Part shown: piece after piece, positions 46,099 through 56,811 of the stretch | How positions within the stretch are numbered: the first letter of the stretch is position 1 | Layout: every line of letters starts with the position of its first letter | Assembly: GCA_043228905.1 (NCBI GenBank) | Contig: JBHGNT010000010.1 | Location: forward strand, 18,476,001-18,540,000 | DNA from: Azolla caroliniana | Lineage: Eukaryota > Polypodiophyta | Reading direction: 5' to 3' | Length of the DNA: 64,000 nucleotides | Made by a program: the position numbers and the translations under genes | Notes under the pieces: generated by a model | Database searches by the model: none | Seen by the model: only the letters and a program-made list of their open reading frames with translations | Told to the model about the DNA's origin: nothing

Positions 46099-48398
46099 AT
46101 GGAGATGGAAGAAAACTTCAACTTCGAGCAGATAATGGCGGCAGGAGAACCATCACCGGCACCGGTACTCTTCTCGAATTCGGAGGAGAGACCAACGGTG
46201 GTGGACACCAACAGTCCGGTAATCACGGCCATTGTAAAAGGGAAAGAACTCCCCGACACAGTTATAGACAGAGGCTCTGGGGTGAATGTAATAAGCCTCC
46301 GGACGTGTGATGCCCTAGGAATCCACGAGTGGGAGCCGTGTCCGTTCTGGTTGCGGATGGCCGATACAAGCTCAGTGCGACCGACAGGATTAATACGGAA
46401 ATTAGAAGTCACAGTCGGCGGTCATACATTTCACATCTCGGAAGTAGTGCTACAATTACAGGCACAAGGCGCATACCCGCTATTGCTGGGGCGGCCATGG
46501 TTGAAAACGGCACATATCAAACAGAATTGGAGGAAAAATATAATTACCTTCTGGCGAGGAAAAGCCAAGGTACGGGTACCAACACAACCAAGGACGAGCA
46601 CTGGCAAGGAATGTACACCGTTGTATGCGGAATGCGTCAACATGCTAGAAGGGTTAGTTGACGAAGAAGAAGCTCAGTACTTGCAGGAAAACCCGAAGAT
46701 CATACCCCTCTTCGAAATTGACATTGCCGAAGCAGTAGCACCATACTTACCGCAACCGGAAGAGGCTGAAGCAGAACTGGATAAAGACGCAATCCGGGAG
46801 TTACGGCAAGCGCAGGAAGCGTTGGAACGGGAAATGGCCGTTTCACAGCGCGTAAAAGCGTCGCAACTGGAAGAGGTGAACCTAGGGACCACGGACGAAG
46901 CAAAACCGATGCACATCGCCAAGGAGATGAAGTCCGAAGACAAAACGACGATGATCACACTTCTCACGGAATTTCGCGATGTGTTCGCCTGGTCATACGA
47001 AGACATGCGAGGACTCGACCCTCAGTTATACCAGCATCAGGTGCACTTGAGCAAGGACGCAAAACTAGTGGCACAAAGACGATACCGGATGAATCCCAAT
47101 TATGCCATAAAGTCAAGGAGGAAATCGACAAAACGGCTTTGGTCACCGAATGGGGGGTGTTTGTGGCTGTGGTGATGATGTTCGGACTCAAAACGGCACC
47201 GGCAACATTTCAACGAATCATCATGGAAATTTTTGGTGAATATATTCCGGCTTTTATGCAGGTTTTCCTTGACGATTTCGCCGTCTATAGCCGGGAGGAG
47301 GACCATTTTCAGCACCTCCGTCTTTGTCTAGAAAAATGTAGAACGTACCGGCTAAGCTTGAATCCGGCAAAGTGTGTATTTGGCGTATCCAGTGGAACTC
47401 TATTAGGACATATTGTGAGCTAGGAAGGTATTGCAGTCGACCCGGACAAAGTGAAAACCATATTAGAAGCACCGGCGCCGGCAACGGCAAAGGCATTAAT
47501 CCGGTGCTTAGGCCAGATCCGGTGGCACAGCCGGATGCTCCGATACTTGGCCGACCTGGCTACACCGTTGCATGCCGCCGTACATCGGACACCATTCCAG
47601 TGGACCGACACTGAGGATAGGGCGTATAGGGCCCTCAAGGTACTATTGTCGCAAGCACCGGTAGTGCAGCCTCCGGATTGGAGTAAAGAATTTCACGTTT
47701 TCGTGGACGCTTCCGACATCACAATCGGAAGCGTACTGATGCAGCTTACAGAACCAAAGTGGTACCGGCCAGTGTACTATGCCAGCCGAAAGCTATCCCA
47801 AGCAGAACGGAACTACTCTACCATGGAACGGGAAGCTCTAGGGATGATCTACAGTGTGACAAAGTTTCGACATTATTTATTGGGAAGGAAGTTTTCCTTC
47901 CATGTAGATCATTCAGCACTCCTTTACCTGGTGTCCAAAGCGTCACTCACCGGCAAATTGGCTCGATGGACCTTACTGTTACAAGAATTCGAGTTTGAAA
48001 TATTCCACCGACCCGGTATTCAGCATGCCGTGGCGGATTACTTAAGCCGATTAGAGTCCGGAGAGACGGGTGACGGAGTAGCGGATGAGTTTCCGGATGC
48101 GGAGCTGTTTCGAGTCACTACGGAGACGGCAGCAGATGAGACGGTGGCCCAGGAAGACAAGTGGCTCACAAATATGCACCAGTTTTTGAGCACAGGACTG
48201 CCTCCGGAAGAGATGAACTGGGACAAACGGAAATGTCTGGCGGTGCAAAGCCGACATTTCTGCTTACTGCAAGACACACTGTACCACAAGGGCGCGGACG
48301 ACATATGGAGACGGGCGGTGCGCAGCGATGAAAAGGAACTGATACTGAGGGAAGCCCACTGCGGAGTTGCCGGAGGTCACTATGCCGGAGATGGGACT
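46099..48398 (+). pseudogene. Ty3/gypsy pol relic: protease, RT, RNase H, start of integrase
   Basis: The 358-codon frame starting MEMEENFNFEQIMAAGE carries a retropepsin with VIDRGSGVNVIS (about 46261) in place of D-(T/S/G)-G-S, and a flap-region YPLLLGRPWL. Then comes an RT N-terminal part (FAWSYEDMRGLDPQLYQH). Around 47130 the sequence jumps from EEIDK to ALVTEWGVF. This removes most of the RT fingers/palm, including the first catalytic aspartate, and shifts frame. The RT resumes (GLKTAPATFQR, VFLDDFAVYS) with a stop at 47420-47422, then thumb and RNase H (FHVFVDASDITIGSVLMQ, NYSTMEREALGMIYSV, FHVDHSALLYLVSK). Only the zinc-binding start of integrase remains (HCGVAGGHYAGD), fused in frame to a coiled-coil stretch. 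Gag is missing. A defective, rearranged element. Confidence 0.85.
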
Positions 48399-48629
48399 GC
48401 GATCGCCGACGAACGTGCAGAAAATACAAGACGCTTGGACGAGGCGGAGAAGGTCCGGATGGAGCTCCAGAGGCAGCAGCAGGAAGAAAAAGAGAGAGCG
48501 TCAACAGTATTGCAGAAATTACAAAGCACATATCAAAGGCAATTGACGCATTACAAGGCGCAGGCGGAAGACAACGTAAAAATCATCAAGCAACTGAAGG
48601 AGGAACGACAAGCAGCAGAAACCAAATAG
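48399..48629 (+). CDS. Coiled-coil reading frame fused to truncated gypsy pol
   Basis: In frame with the RNase H/integrase relic. About 77 codons of charged, heptad-like sequence (ERAENTRRLDEAEKVRMELQ..., LQKLQSTYQRQLTHYKAQAE) end at a stop at 48627-48629. It has no integrase content. It may be a piece of gag or an extra frame of the element that owns the LTR at 49317, joined here by deletion. Function unknown. Confidence 0.55.
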   Translation, partial: AIADERAENTRRLDEAEKVRMELQRQQQEEKERASTVLQKLQSTYQRQLTHYKAQAEDNVKIIKQLKEERQAAETK

Positions 48630-48689
48630 CAATTAGGAACGGGCCGGATTTAGTCTATCCTCCGGGCATGGCTGAATCAGACAAAACAC

Positions 48690-49262
48690 TTGATTGATGA
48701 AAGCTCCGTAAGATGGTGGAAAAAGTGGGCACAAAACGCGGCGGAACTCCAATTGCTACGGGCAGACGTGGCAAACCGGCGGAAGGAAGGAGATGATTGT
48801 TATACGTTGACTTCCGAGGACTTCACCGCCATACGGGACGAGCTGGCCGACGACTTCCAAGTCCTGGCGGATGAACAGCTGGCGCAGGTCAGGCAGCTAG
48901 TAGCTCAGCGAGACGATGATAGGCTGGACGCTCAAATCCAGTTTGAAAGCTACGAGCGGTCCCGAGTTCGAGAAGAAAAAGCACGGGAAGCGGCAACGGT
49001 TAACCTTAGTGATGAGGAACCGTCGCCGGCTGAGGGCCAGCCCGGAACCAGTCAACCGGAGACCACTATGACGAAGGGAGCAACGACGGAGACGCTGGTG
49101 TCAGAGCAACAAACGGAGGAGCAGCAACAGCAGCCATCAACGGACTCGTCGCAGCAGACGTCAACAGAGCAGCACCAACAACAACAACAACAACAACCAA
49201 TTCCAGATGAACCATTGGAGACTCTCGAACAAAGCATTCTGGATATTTTGGACGAAGAATAG
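48690..49262 (+). CDS. Coiled-coil, polyglutamine frame before the 3' LTR
   Basis: An open frame of about 190 codons with an unclear start (the first base triplet is not ATG). The N-terminal half is helical and charged (RWWKKWAQNAAELQLLRADV, ELADDFQVLADEQLAQVRQL). The second half is acidic, then S/T/Q-rich with glutamine runs (HQQQQQQQP), and it ends in LEQSILDILDEE. It stops 54 bp before an LTR. I do not recognise the family. It could be a gag-like structural protein moved by rearrangement, or an additional retrotransposon frame lying between pol and LTR. Confidence 0.5.
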   Translation: MIDESSVRWWKKWAQNAAELQLLRADVANRRKEGDDCYTLTSEDFTAIRDELADDFQVLADEQLAQVRQLVAQRDDDRLDAQIQFESYERSRVREEKAREAATVNLSDEEPSPAEGQPGTSQPETTMTKGATTETLVSEQQTEEQQQQPSTDSSQQTSTEQHQQQQQQQPIPDEPLETLEQSILDILDEE

Positions 49263-49316
49263 CAAGGGTCGGTTGTGGATTCGACGTACAGGGTACTGTC
49301 CCACGGGCGTGCCATG

Positions 49317-49752
49317 TGTTACCGGCCGGCAAAGGAGTCCAGAGTGGGAAACGGAGAGTTATTTAAGTACTAGGAATGTGGTTGTAATTAAGCTATGAGT
49401 GTGGACGGACGGACTGGAATCGGTATGCCGTTCCGGATCCGGACCGATCCCGAACATGTGCGGATGGCACCGTTTTGTAATACAGACCGGAAACCTATTT
49501 AAAGGCCCGTATACAATGTAATGAATAACGGTTAATTAATAAAAAGCTTAGCGTTGTTATCTCTCTGTGTTAATTGCCGTTCTGCCTTAATTGTTATATC
49601 TTACGCGTGTGATTAGGAAATACGATCATGCTAAGTAACTTAATTAAGTCGGATTAAGCGTTGAGTCTAATCCGGTTGCCGTAACACCCTTTGGTGAAGT
49701 GTCTTCCGTAGACACCCTGTGTTAGGCCATTGTCCGGCCCTAAGAGTTAACA
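49317..49752 (+). repeat. LTR C (same family as 1828-2269 and 61506-61942)
   Basis: TGTTACCGGCCGGCAAAGGA...GAGTTAACA, 436 bp. The flanks do not form a target duplication (CCATG/ATCCA), so it is not a clean solo LTR. More likely it is the 3' LTR of a rearranged element. Sequence from 49753 to about 49950 has no recognisable content. Confidence 0.82.
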
Positions 49753-49949
49753 ATCCAGAAAACTGGCTCGAAACCGACATTTGTAGTTAGCTGATTCTCA
49801 ACCGGCCCTTTAGCCGAATTGGCTCCCAACCATTTCGGTTCTTCTTCCATAAGGAGGAACATCATTTCACAACAAACTCACCCTTCACTCCTATATGGGA
49901 GACTCAACCATGGTTGTCTTGAGCCAGCAAGCATTAGGTTTTTCCATAG

Positions 49950-50421
49950 ACAAATATTCTGGTCGACGGTGTCGCACTACATGCACCTCAGGTCGATTGG
50001 TGGGCGTCGATCGCGTGATTGATCGCCCCCTTCCCTTCGGACCTACGCAATCTAGAGATTGAGCACCACCTTTGTCGTTTCTTCTAGAGCCACGCCTCCG
50101 GACGGTCCCTCGACCACGTTGCCTAGAACCGGGCTCGACTCGAGCCACCTTCTTGTCTCTACTGACCGAGTCGGAATCTCCTCCAACCTCTTCCTGGCCG
50201 TTCGTTGACGATCCCGCGTCGTTCCATTCGCGTCATTTTTCGAAACGGCTACAAATCCTTTTGAGCATGGCCCAATCGGTCGTGAGCCCTTCATCTGTCT
50301 CCAAGAGGAGACTAACCTTCTCTCGATCAAGTGGATCGACCAACTTGATAAATACCAGGACCTTGCTCGTATCGAGCATGGTTTGGTCGTGTCTTTCCGG
50401 TTTTCTGTTCATTCAACCTGT
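49950..50421 (-). pseudogene. Antisense gypsy gag fragment
   Basis: On the minus strand the words FIKLVDPLDREKVSLLLETD and EGLTTDWAMLKRICSRFEK match the GA gag (FVKAVDVRDWEQVGLLLETN..). Stops and frame changes are present. It is cut on its right by LTR B, which runs the other way. Confidence 0.65.
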
Positions 50422-51108
50422 TGTCGTGAAGATTCCTGGCCACAATGAGAAAACCGGGTGAGATAGAGAGGGTCGGCAATGTGCACCGTGTGCACATGTA
50501 CATTTGAAAATGTGTATGAAATAAAAGGGGATATTTATCCCACATTGTAACGTCCTTCCCTCCTTGGACTATAAAAGGAGGCAGGGGTCTCTTGTAAAAG
50601 GGTTGCTCTTTTTGAGTTAGGAGGGTATACCACTTAGGTCCAAGGTATGGTAGCTTTCTCTTTACTTACTTCTTACTTCTTTAGGTTTCGTCTAGGTCTT
50701 CTTCTTCTTCTTCGTCGTCATGTGGGTTGAGTCTTCGTGTCTGTTTAGACCCCAGTCTGGCTCGAGGTCGGAGTTGTATTTCATTGTCTTGTACGAATAT
50801 ATATATATATAAACTTCTGTGTGTGTTTCCTATGCAAAGCGTTGGTGTTCTATTCATCTCCACGGGTGCATGTGTCGGGTGTTTTTGAGTGTTGAGTCTT
50901 GGAGCGCTATCCCGAGCCCCTCTTTGTCTGCGTTCGGTTCGGTGTGTTGGGGTTTTGCTCTTCCCAGTGTATGTGTGTGCGTGCATGCGACCACGGTGAA
51001 TCAGACTGTAGTCCGCCTACTTATTATTATGTGTATAAATATATATACACAAATATCTATCGGGCCTTCTGTACATACGACTCGCGAAGGGCCAGCGGGT
51101 GTGCATAT
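50422..51108 (+). repeat. LTR B of a gypsy element, left part
   Basis: Starts TGTCGTGAAGATTCCTGG like LTR A, with TATA (GGACTATAAAAGGAGG) near 50567. It is interrupted at 51109 by copia-2 and continues at 56553. Confidence 0.75.
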
Positions 51109-51774
51109 TGTTGAGAACTCGACGTTCCTTATGTCTGACGCTCGGCCACAACCGAGATTCTTTTCATACACAGAAAACAGGTAATGAAACGCGACACAAA
51201 AGAAAAAAGAAGAGGAGAAATGGTACACAGGAGGTATACGTGGAAAACCCCAAAATAGGGGAAAAACCACGGCAGCCCACGAGCTGCAAACTGTCACTAT
51301 GCAGAAATATACAACAGTAAGATCACTGAGGCAACGACCTCGTGTTCTCAGATCTTCGCCACAGGCGGCGGTTACAACAGAGGCAATGACCTCGTCTCTC
51401 TCTCTCTCTCTCTCTGTACAGTTACGCGCTCTGATTTCTTCTTGCACCAACAAGGAAGAATAATAACAACAACATCATAATCAAAAGTTTGCCCTAAATC
51501 ATATTTATACCAATATGACTTTTCGGCTATTTACAAATGTAGCCTCGATGGGCTCCATCCGGCTCTCAGCAGTCGGGTACTCCTCATCCGGTTCATACCG
51601 GGCCTGCACCATCCGACTCTCCGAAGTCGGGGCCTGCACCATCCGACTCTCAGCAGTCGGGCACTCCTCATCCGGTTCATACCGGGCCTGCACCATCCGA
51701 CTCTCCGAAGTCGGGTTCTCCTCATTCGGCACTGTTCTTCTCCCTTCCCATCCGGAGGGACCTGTCTTCCTACA
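51109..51774 (-). repeat. copia-2 3' LTR
   Basis: 666 bp. Contains two larger repeats built on CCATCCGACTCTC(AGC/CGA)AGTCGG and CTCCTCATCCGGTTCATACC, a TATA word and a GA tract (sense strand) in the leader. Confidence 0.93.
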
Positions 51775-51784
51775 AACTCCCCCT

Positions 51785-54700
51785 TCACTCCGGCATGGGG
51801 TGTCTTTCCAGCCCGATCCTCTTCCGGCATGCGTCCAGCTTGTCGGGTGTCAGCACTTTGGTCAGCATATCTGACTCGTTCTCGGCCGTGTGGATCTTCG
51901 CCAATGTGAACTCCTGGTCATCTACCCTTTCCCGGATCCAGTGATACCTCCGCTGGATATGCTTTGTCCGGGAATGGTAGGTCGCATTCTTAGCAAGGTG
52001 GATGGCACTTTGACTGTCGCAGTAGAGTCGGTATTCCTCTTGCCGGATACCGAGCTCCCCGATGAAGTCCTTCATCCATAATATTTCCTTGCCGGCTTCC
52101 ACAGCCGCCATGTACTCCGCCTCTGTGGTTGACAATGCAACCGTCTTCTGCAGCCTCGACTGCCACGAAACAGCTCCCCCTGCATACGTCATCACATACC
52201 CGGATGTAGACCGGCTGGTATCCACATCAGCCGACATGTCCGAATCGGTGAAACCATCCAGTTTAGGTTTTCCGGAGCCGAATCGGAGACACATATTTGA
52301 AGTGCCCTTCAAATACCGGAGTATCCACTTGACTGCGTTCCAATGCTCCTTGCCGGGATTACTCATGAACCGGCTCACCACTCCGACTGCGTATCCAATG
52401 TCCGGTCGGGTACACACCATTGCGTACATCAAGCTCCCGACGGCAGAGGCATATGGAATCTTCATCATATCTGCCTTCTCTCCTTTTGTCTTTGGGCTTT
52501 GCTTGCCGGACAACTTGCAGTTTGCCGGAAGTGTCGATCCGACCGGTTTTGCATCTGACATGTTGAACCGGTGAAGCACCTTTGTCACATACTTCTCCTG
52601 TGACAGCCATAGTTGCTTCTCTGACCGGTCCCGAATGATGTGCATCCCCAACATCTGTCTTGCCGGACCCAGGTCTTTCATTGAGAAGGTCTGGTTGAGA
52701 GCCTTCTTCAGCATCCGTATTTTGCCTTGGTCTCGTCCGACGATCAACATGTCATCCACGTACAGGAGGAGTATCAGGAAGTCCCCTCCTTCGAACTTCT
52801 TCACAAACACGCAGTGATCGGCCTGCGTCTTGTGGTACCCTTGATCGGTCATGAAGGAGTCGAACTTCCGATACCATTGCCGGGGAGCCTGCTTCAGTTC
52901 GTACAGGCTCTTCTTCAACCGGCATACCAGGTGCTCCTTCCCTTTCTCCACAAATCCTTCCGGTTGCTACATGTAGATCTCCTCTTCGAGGTCGCCGTGA
53001 AGGAATGTCGTCTTCACGTCCAGTTGCTCTACCTCGAGATCCATGCTTGCTGCAATACTCAGCACCGTCCGGATGGAGGTCATCTTTACTACCGGGGCGA
53101 ATATTTCGTCGAAGTCCACGCCCTTCTTCTGCTGGAACCCCTTCACCACGATCCTGGCTTTGTATCTCGGGGGGATGCCGACATCTCCCGGTTTCAACTT
53201 GAATACCCACTTGTTTCGGAGTGCCCGCTTTCCTTTCGGCAGCTCCACCAATTCATACGTATGGTTCTCATGCAGGGAATCCATCTCATCCTGCATGGCA
53301 CTTAACCATTTTCGGCTGTGGGTGTCAACCTTCGCTTCTTCGAAGCTTTCCGGCTCCCCCTCATCGGTCAGCAGGACATGCTCTGCATCCGGAAATCTCC
53401 GGGGCGCCCTTCTCTCTCTGAGAGGATATCTACGTCTTCGGGCTTCGGTAATCGGTTCCTCCATTTGCTCTTCATCCGAATCCGATTCGGGATTTTGACC
53501 GGTTCCGGTCTCAGCTTCCTCTACTTCTTCTTCTGCCGGTTCGGTATCCTCACCATAACCGGCTGGTTCCTCGAGTGCTAACCGGTCTCTTGCCGGTTGG
53601 GTCTGCTCATTGTAGAGTCTATCCTTACCGGTCGACTCGGGGTTCATTATCTTCTTCTCCGACTCCTAGTCGGCGAGCGTCTTGTCCTCCATGAAGATAA
53701 TATCTCGACTCCGGAATACCTTCTTGTCGACCGGGTCCCACACTCGGTAGCCGAACTCATCGTCACCGTAACCGAGGAATATGCATGGCCGGGTCTTTGG
53801 ATCTAGCTTTCCTCTCCGGTCCTTTGCTACATGCACGTACGCGAGACACCCGAACACCCTCAGATGCCGGTAGGACACTTCCTTACCGGTCCATACTCTC
53901 TGTGGCGTGTCTCCGTCCAAGGGTACTGAGGGTGATCTGTTTATCACATATGTCGCCGTCGACAGTGCCTCAGCCCAAAACTTCTTGGGTAGTTTTGCAT
54001 GCGCTAGCATACTCCGGACCCTCTCCATTATGGTCCGGTTCATCCTCTCGGCCAGTCCGTTTAGTTCCGGCGTCTTCGGCACGGTAAATTCGAGCCGGAT
54101 TCCCTTCGAGCGGCAGTACTCCTCGAACTGCCCCCGGTACTCACCTCCGTTATCTGCTCGAACCGCCTTCAGCTTCCAGCCGGTTTCTCTTTCCACTCTC
54201 GCGTGGAGCTCTTTGAAGACGGATAACACCTGATCCTTTGTCTTCAGCGGTGTGGCCCACAGCTTCTGGCTGTGGTCATCTATGAATGTCACGAAGTACT
54301 GCGCTCCGGCATGTGACTTCGTGTCTACTTGACAAACATCCGTATGCACCAACTCCAGTGGTGCATTACGTCTCATCGGTGGCCTTGGTCGGAAGGAGGT
54401 CCGGTTCTGCTTACCGGCCAGACAATCAGTGCACTTCTCTAAATGCACGTTCTTCACTGGGATGAGGTTGTCGTCTGCAAGCCTCTTCATCCCCTTCTCA
54501 CTCATGTGACATAGCCTCTTGTGCCACAGCTCACCGGCAGTGTCGGAAGCCACGTTCACTTCTTCCGGACATAACCGGGTATTCATCAGGTACAGTGTGT
54601 TTACCTTCCGGGCCCGAGCCACAATCAGGCTCCCTTTGCTGAACTTCATGACACCGTTCCGGATGCTACCCGTGTAGCCTTCATCATCTAGCCGACCGGC

Positions 54701-55846
54701 TGATATCAGGTTCAGACGAACTTCCGGAACGTGTCGGACATCTTTCAACAACAATTTGCATCCGGTTGGTGTTGTCAGCCACACGTCTCCTATGCCGACA
54801 ATTCGGCATGTTCCTTCATTCCCCATCCGGACACAGCCGTGATCACCGGCTGAGTAGGATGAGAAGCATTTCCGGTCCGGGGTAAGGTGGAACGACGCTC
54901 CGGAGTCTACCACCCAGGTCATCTCATCGCCGGCATGGTTTATCTCACTCTCTTCGGTGATGAGCATCAACTCCTCTTCACTGGCCGCAATTGCCGTCGT
55001 TCCCTTCCGGTCCGGACCCCTCCGGTCTTTACCGTTCTGGTCTGTACCGTTCCGGTTCGGGGTTTGCTTCAAATCGGTACCGTCGGTTTCCTTGTCTTTA
55101 CGGAAATGCCGACAGTTCTTCTGGAAGTGTCCCGGCTTGCCGCAATAGAAGCAAATCGGCCTCCCCCTTGACTTTGATCGTGTCCCCGACTTCTCCCGGT
55201 TCTGGGGGCTACGGTTTCTATGTCTTCCGCGTTCCGATTCGGTAAGGAGCGCTTTGGAGTCGGAGCTCGTATCTTTGTCTTTCCGACGAGCCTCCTCATC
55301 TAGCAAGCTCGACTTTACTCTTGCTAGGGATAACCGTTTTCCTTCCGGCCCGGCGTTGCCCAAAGTAACAAGTAACTTCTCCCAGCTATCCGGGAGGGAA
55401 CCGAGCAGGAGTAGCGCTAGGACCTCATCGGCAAGAGGTACTTCCAATGACGTTGCCTGGTGAATCAGCCCCTGGAAGGCATTCATATGCTCCGCCATGC
55501 TGGAACCATCTTGGTACCGGAGTCTTACAAGCTTCCGGAATACCGACGCCTGATTGACAGCATTTTTGTTCTGGAACATTGTGCCGATCTTCTCCCAGAG
55601 CTCATGAGCCTTACTCTCTTCATTGAAGTTGTTGTACAGGCTCATGTCGATGAAGCACCGTATGTACGCCGTTGTCTTCATGTGCATCACCTCCCATATC
55701 GCGGCGTCGATTTTGTCCGGTCTCTTGTCCCCGAACTGAACCGGCAGCCAGAGGTCTTTAACCACGAGCATGTCCCTCATCTTCGACTTCCACACTGAAT
55801 AGTTGGAGCCGGTGAGCTTGAACATGCCGCCAAACGATTCGTCCAT
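51785..55846 (-). pseudogene. copia-2 gag-pol polyprotein, two in-frame stops
   Basis: One reading frame of 1353 codons starts MDESFGGMFKLTGSNYSVWK. Domains: gag 1-230; CCHC knuckle C232-C235-H240-C245; protease D314 (VVDSGA); integrase H442-H447-C472-C475 and D503, D565, E600 (D,D35E spacing); reverse transcriptase about 850-1100 with YVDD at about 1030-1033; RNase H about 1200-1330 (YCDSQSAIHLAKNA). It lacks only continuity. TAG stands at codon 727 where copia-1 has TGG, and at codon 960 where copia-1 has CAG. All visible catalytic residues are kept. As an element it encodes capsid, protease, integrase and RT/RNase H for its own copying. As it stands it should make only a gag-protease-integrase product, unless the stops are read through. 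Confidence 0.93.
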
Positions 55847-55863
55847 TTTCTGTGTCGATTTCG

Positions 55864-55874
55864 CTCTGATACCA
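55864..55874 (-). other. copia-2 primer-binding site
   Basis: TGGTATCAGAG on the minus strand, initiator-Met tRNA type, two bases from the 5' LTR. Confidence 0.9.
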
Positions 55875-55876
55875 CT

Positions 55877-56161
55877 TGTTGAGAACTCGACGTTCCTTAT
55901 GTCCGACGCTCGGCCACAACCGAGATTCTTTTCATACACAGAAAACAGGTAATGAAACGCGACACAAAAGAAAAAAGAAGAGGAGAAATGGTACACAGGA
56001 GGTATACGTGGAAAACCCCAAAATAGGGGAAAAACCACGGCAGCCCACGAGCTGCAAACTGTCACTATGCAGAAATATACAACAGTGAGATCACTGAGGC
56101 AACGACCTCGTGTTCTCAGATCTTCGCCACAGGCGGCGGTTACAACAGAGGCAACGACCTC

Positions 56162-56196
<35 letters not shown>

Positions 56197-56552
56197 CAGT
56201 TACGCGCTCTGATTTCTTCTTGCACCAACAAGGAAGAATAATAACAACAACATCATAATCAAAAGTTTGCTCTAAATCATATTTATACCAATATGACTTT
56301 TCGGCTATTTACAAATGTAGCCTCGATGGGCTCCATCCGGCTCTCAGCAGTCGGGTACTCCTCATCCGGTTCATACTGGGCCTGCACCATCCGATTCTCC
56401 GAAGTCGGGGCCTGCACCATCCGACTCTCAGCAGTCGGGTACTCCTCATCCGGTTCATACCGGGCCTGCACCATCCGACTCTCCGAAGTCGGGTTCTCCT
56501 CATTCGGCACTGTTCTTCTCCCTTCCCATCCGGAGGGACCTGTCTTCCTACA
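55877..56552 (-). repeat. copia-2 5' LTR
   Basis: 676 bp, TGTAGGAAGACAGGTCCC...GAGTTCTCAACA on the minus strand. Differs from the 3' LTR at seven positions and by five extra CT units. Confidence 0.93.
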
Positions 56553-56773
56553 CATACCGTGTACGCGCGTCCTCTTCCTCTACGCGTTTCGGTCGTATTT
56601 AGGGACGTGCCCGGATCGGTTGTCTTCGGGTCGCATCCGGAACCATTCCGACTGGAGTCTTGATGGCATATCCGGCTCTAGAGAACTCGCCCTTCTGGAA
56701 ACCCATCTCTCCTCGGTCCAAGACTCAGGTGGTCCCACCTGTATTTGACACGTACGCACGGATTATCGTGACA
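56553..56773 (+). repeat. LTR B of a gypsy element, right part
   Basis: Continues from 51108 and ends ...TTATCGTGACA, followed by PBS-like TGGTGAACCCGACGTGAAA at 56778. The two parts together are about 0.9 kb, longer than LTR A. Confidence 0.7.
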
Positions 56774-56811
56774 TTTTTGGTGAACCCGACGTGAAAGGGC
56801 GGCAAGGGAGG

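Larger units (their letters stand above)
51109..56552 (-). mobile_element. Ty1/copia element (Tork/Tnt1-like), copia-2, young
   Basis: Complete minus-strand element of 5444 bp: 5' LTR 55877-56552, PBS 55864-55874, gag-pol 55846-51785, polypurine tract (AAGGGGGAG on the minus strand, about 51775-51785), 3' LTR 51109-51774. Flanks CATAT (51104-51108) and CATAC (56553-56557) look like a target duplication with one change. Aligned by eye, the LTRs differ by seven substitutions (all transitions) plus a 10-bp CT-repeat length change. It is the same family as copia-1 but in opposite orientation. Confidence 0.95.

Noticed and set aside
49317-49752. Solo LTR
   Set aside because: Flanks CCATG and ATCCA do not match, unlike the clean ACTAC pair at 1823/2270. 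It is probably the 3' LTR of a rearranged element.
51505-51874. Repetitive open frames on both strands
   Set aside because: They come from the LTR-internal repeats of copia-2 and recur identically in the other LTR at about 56283-56748.
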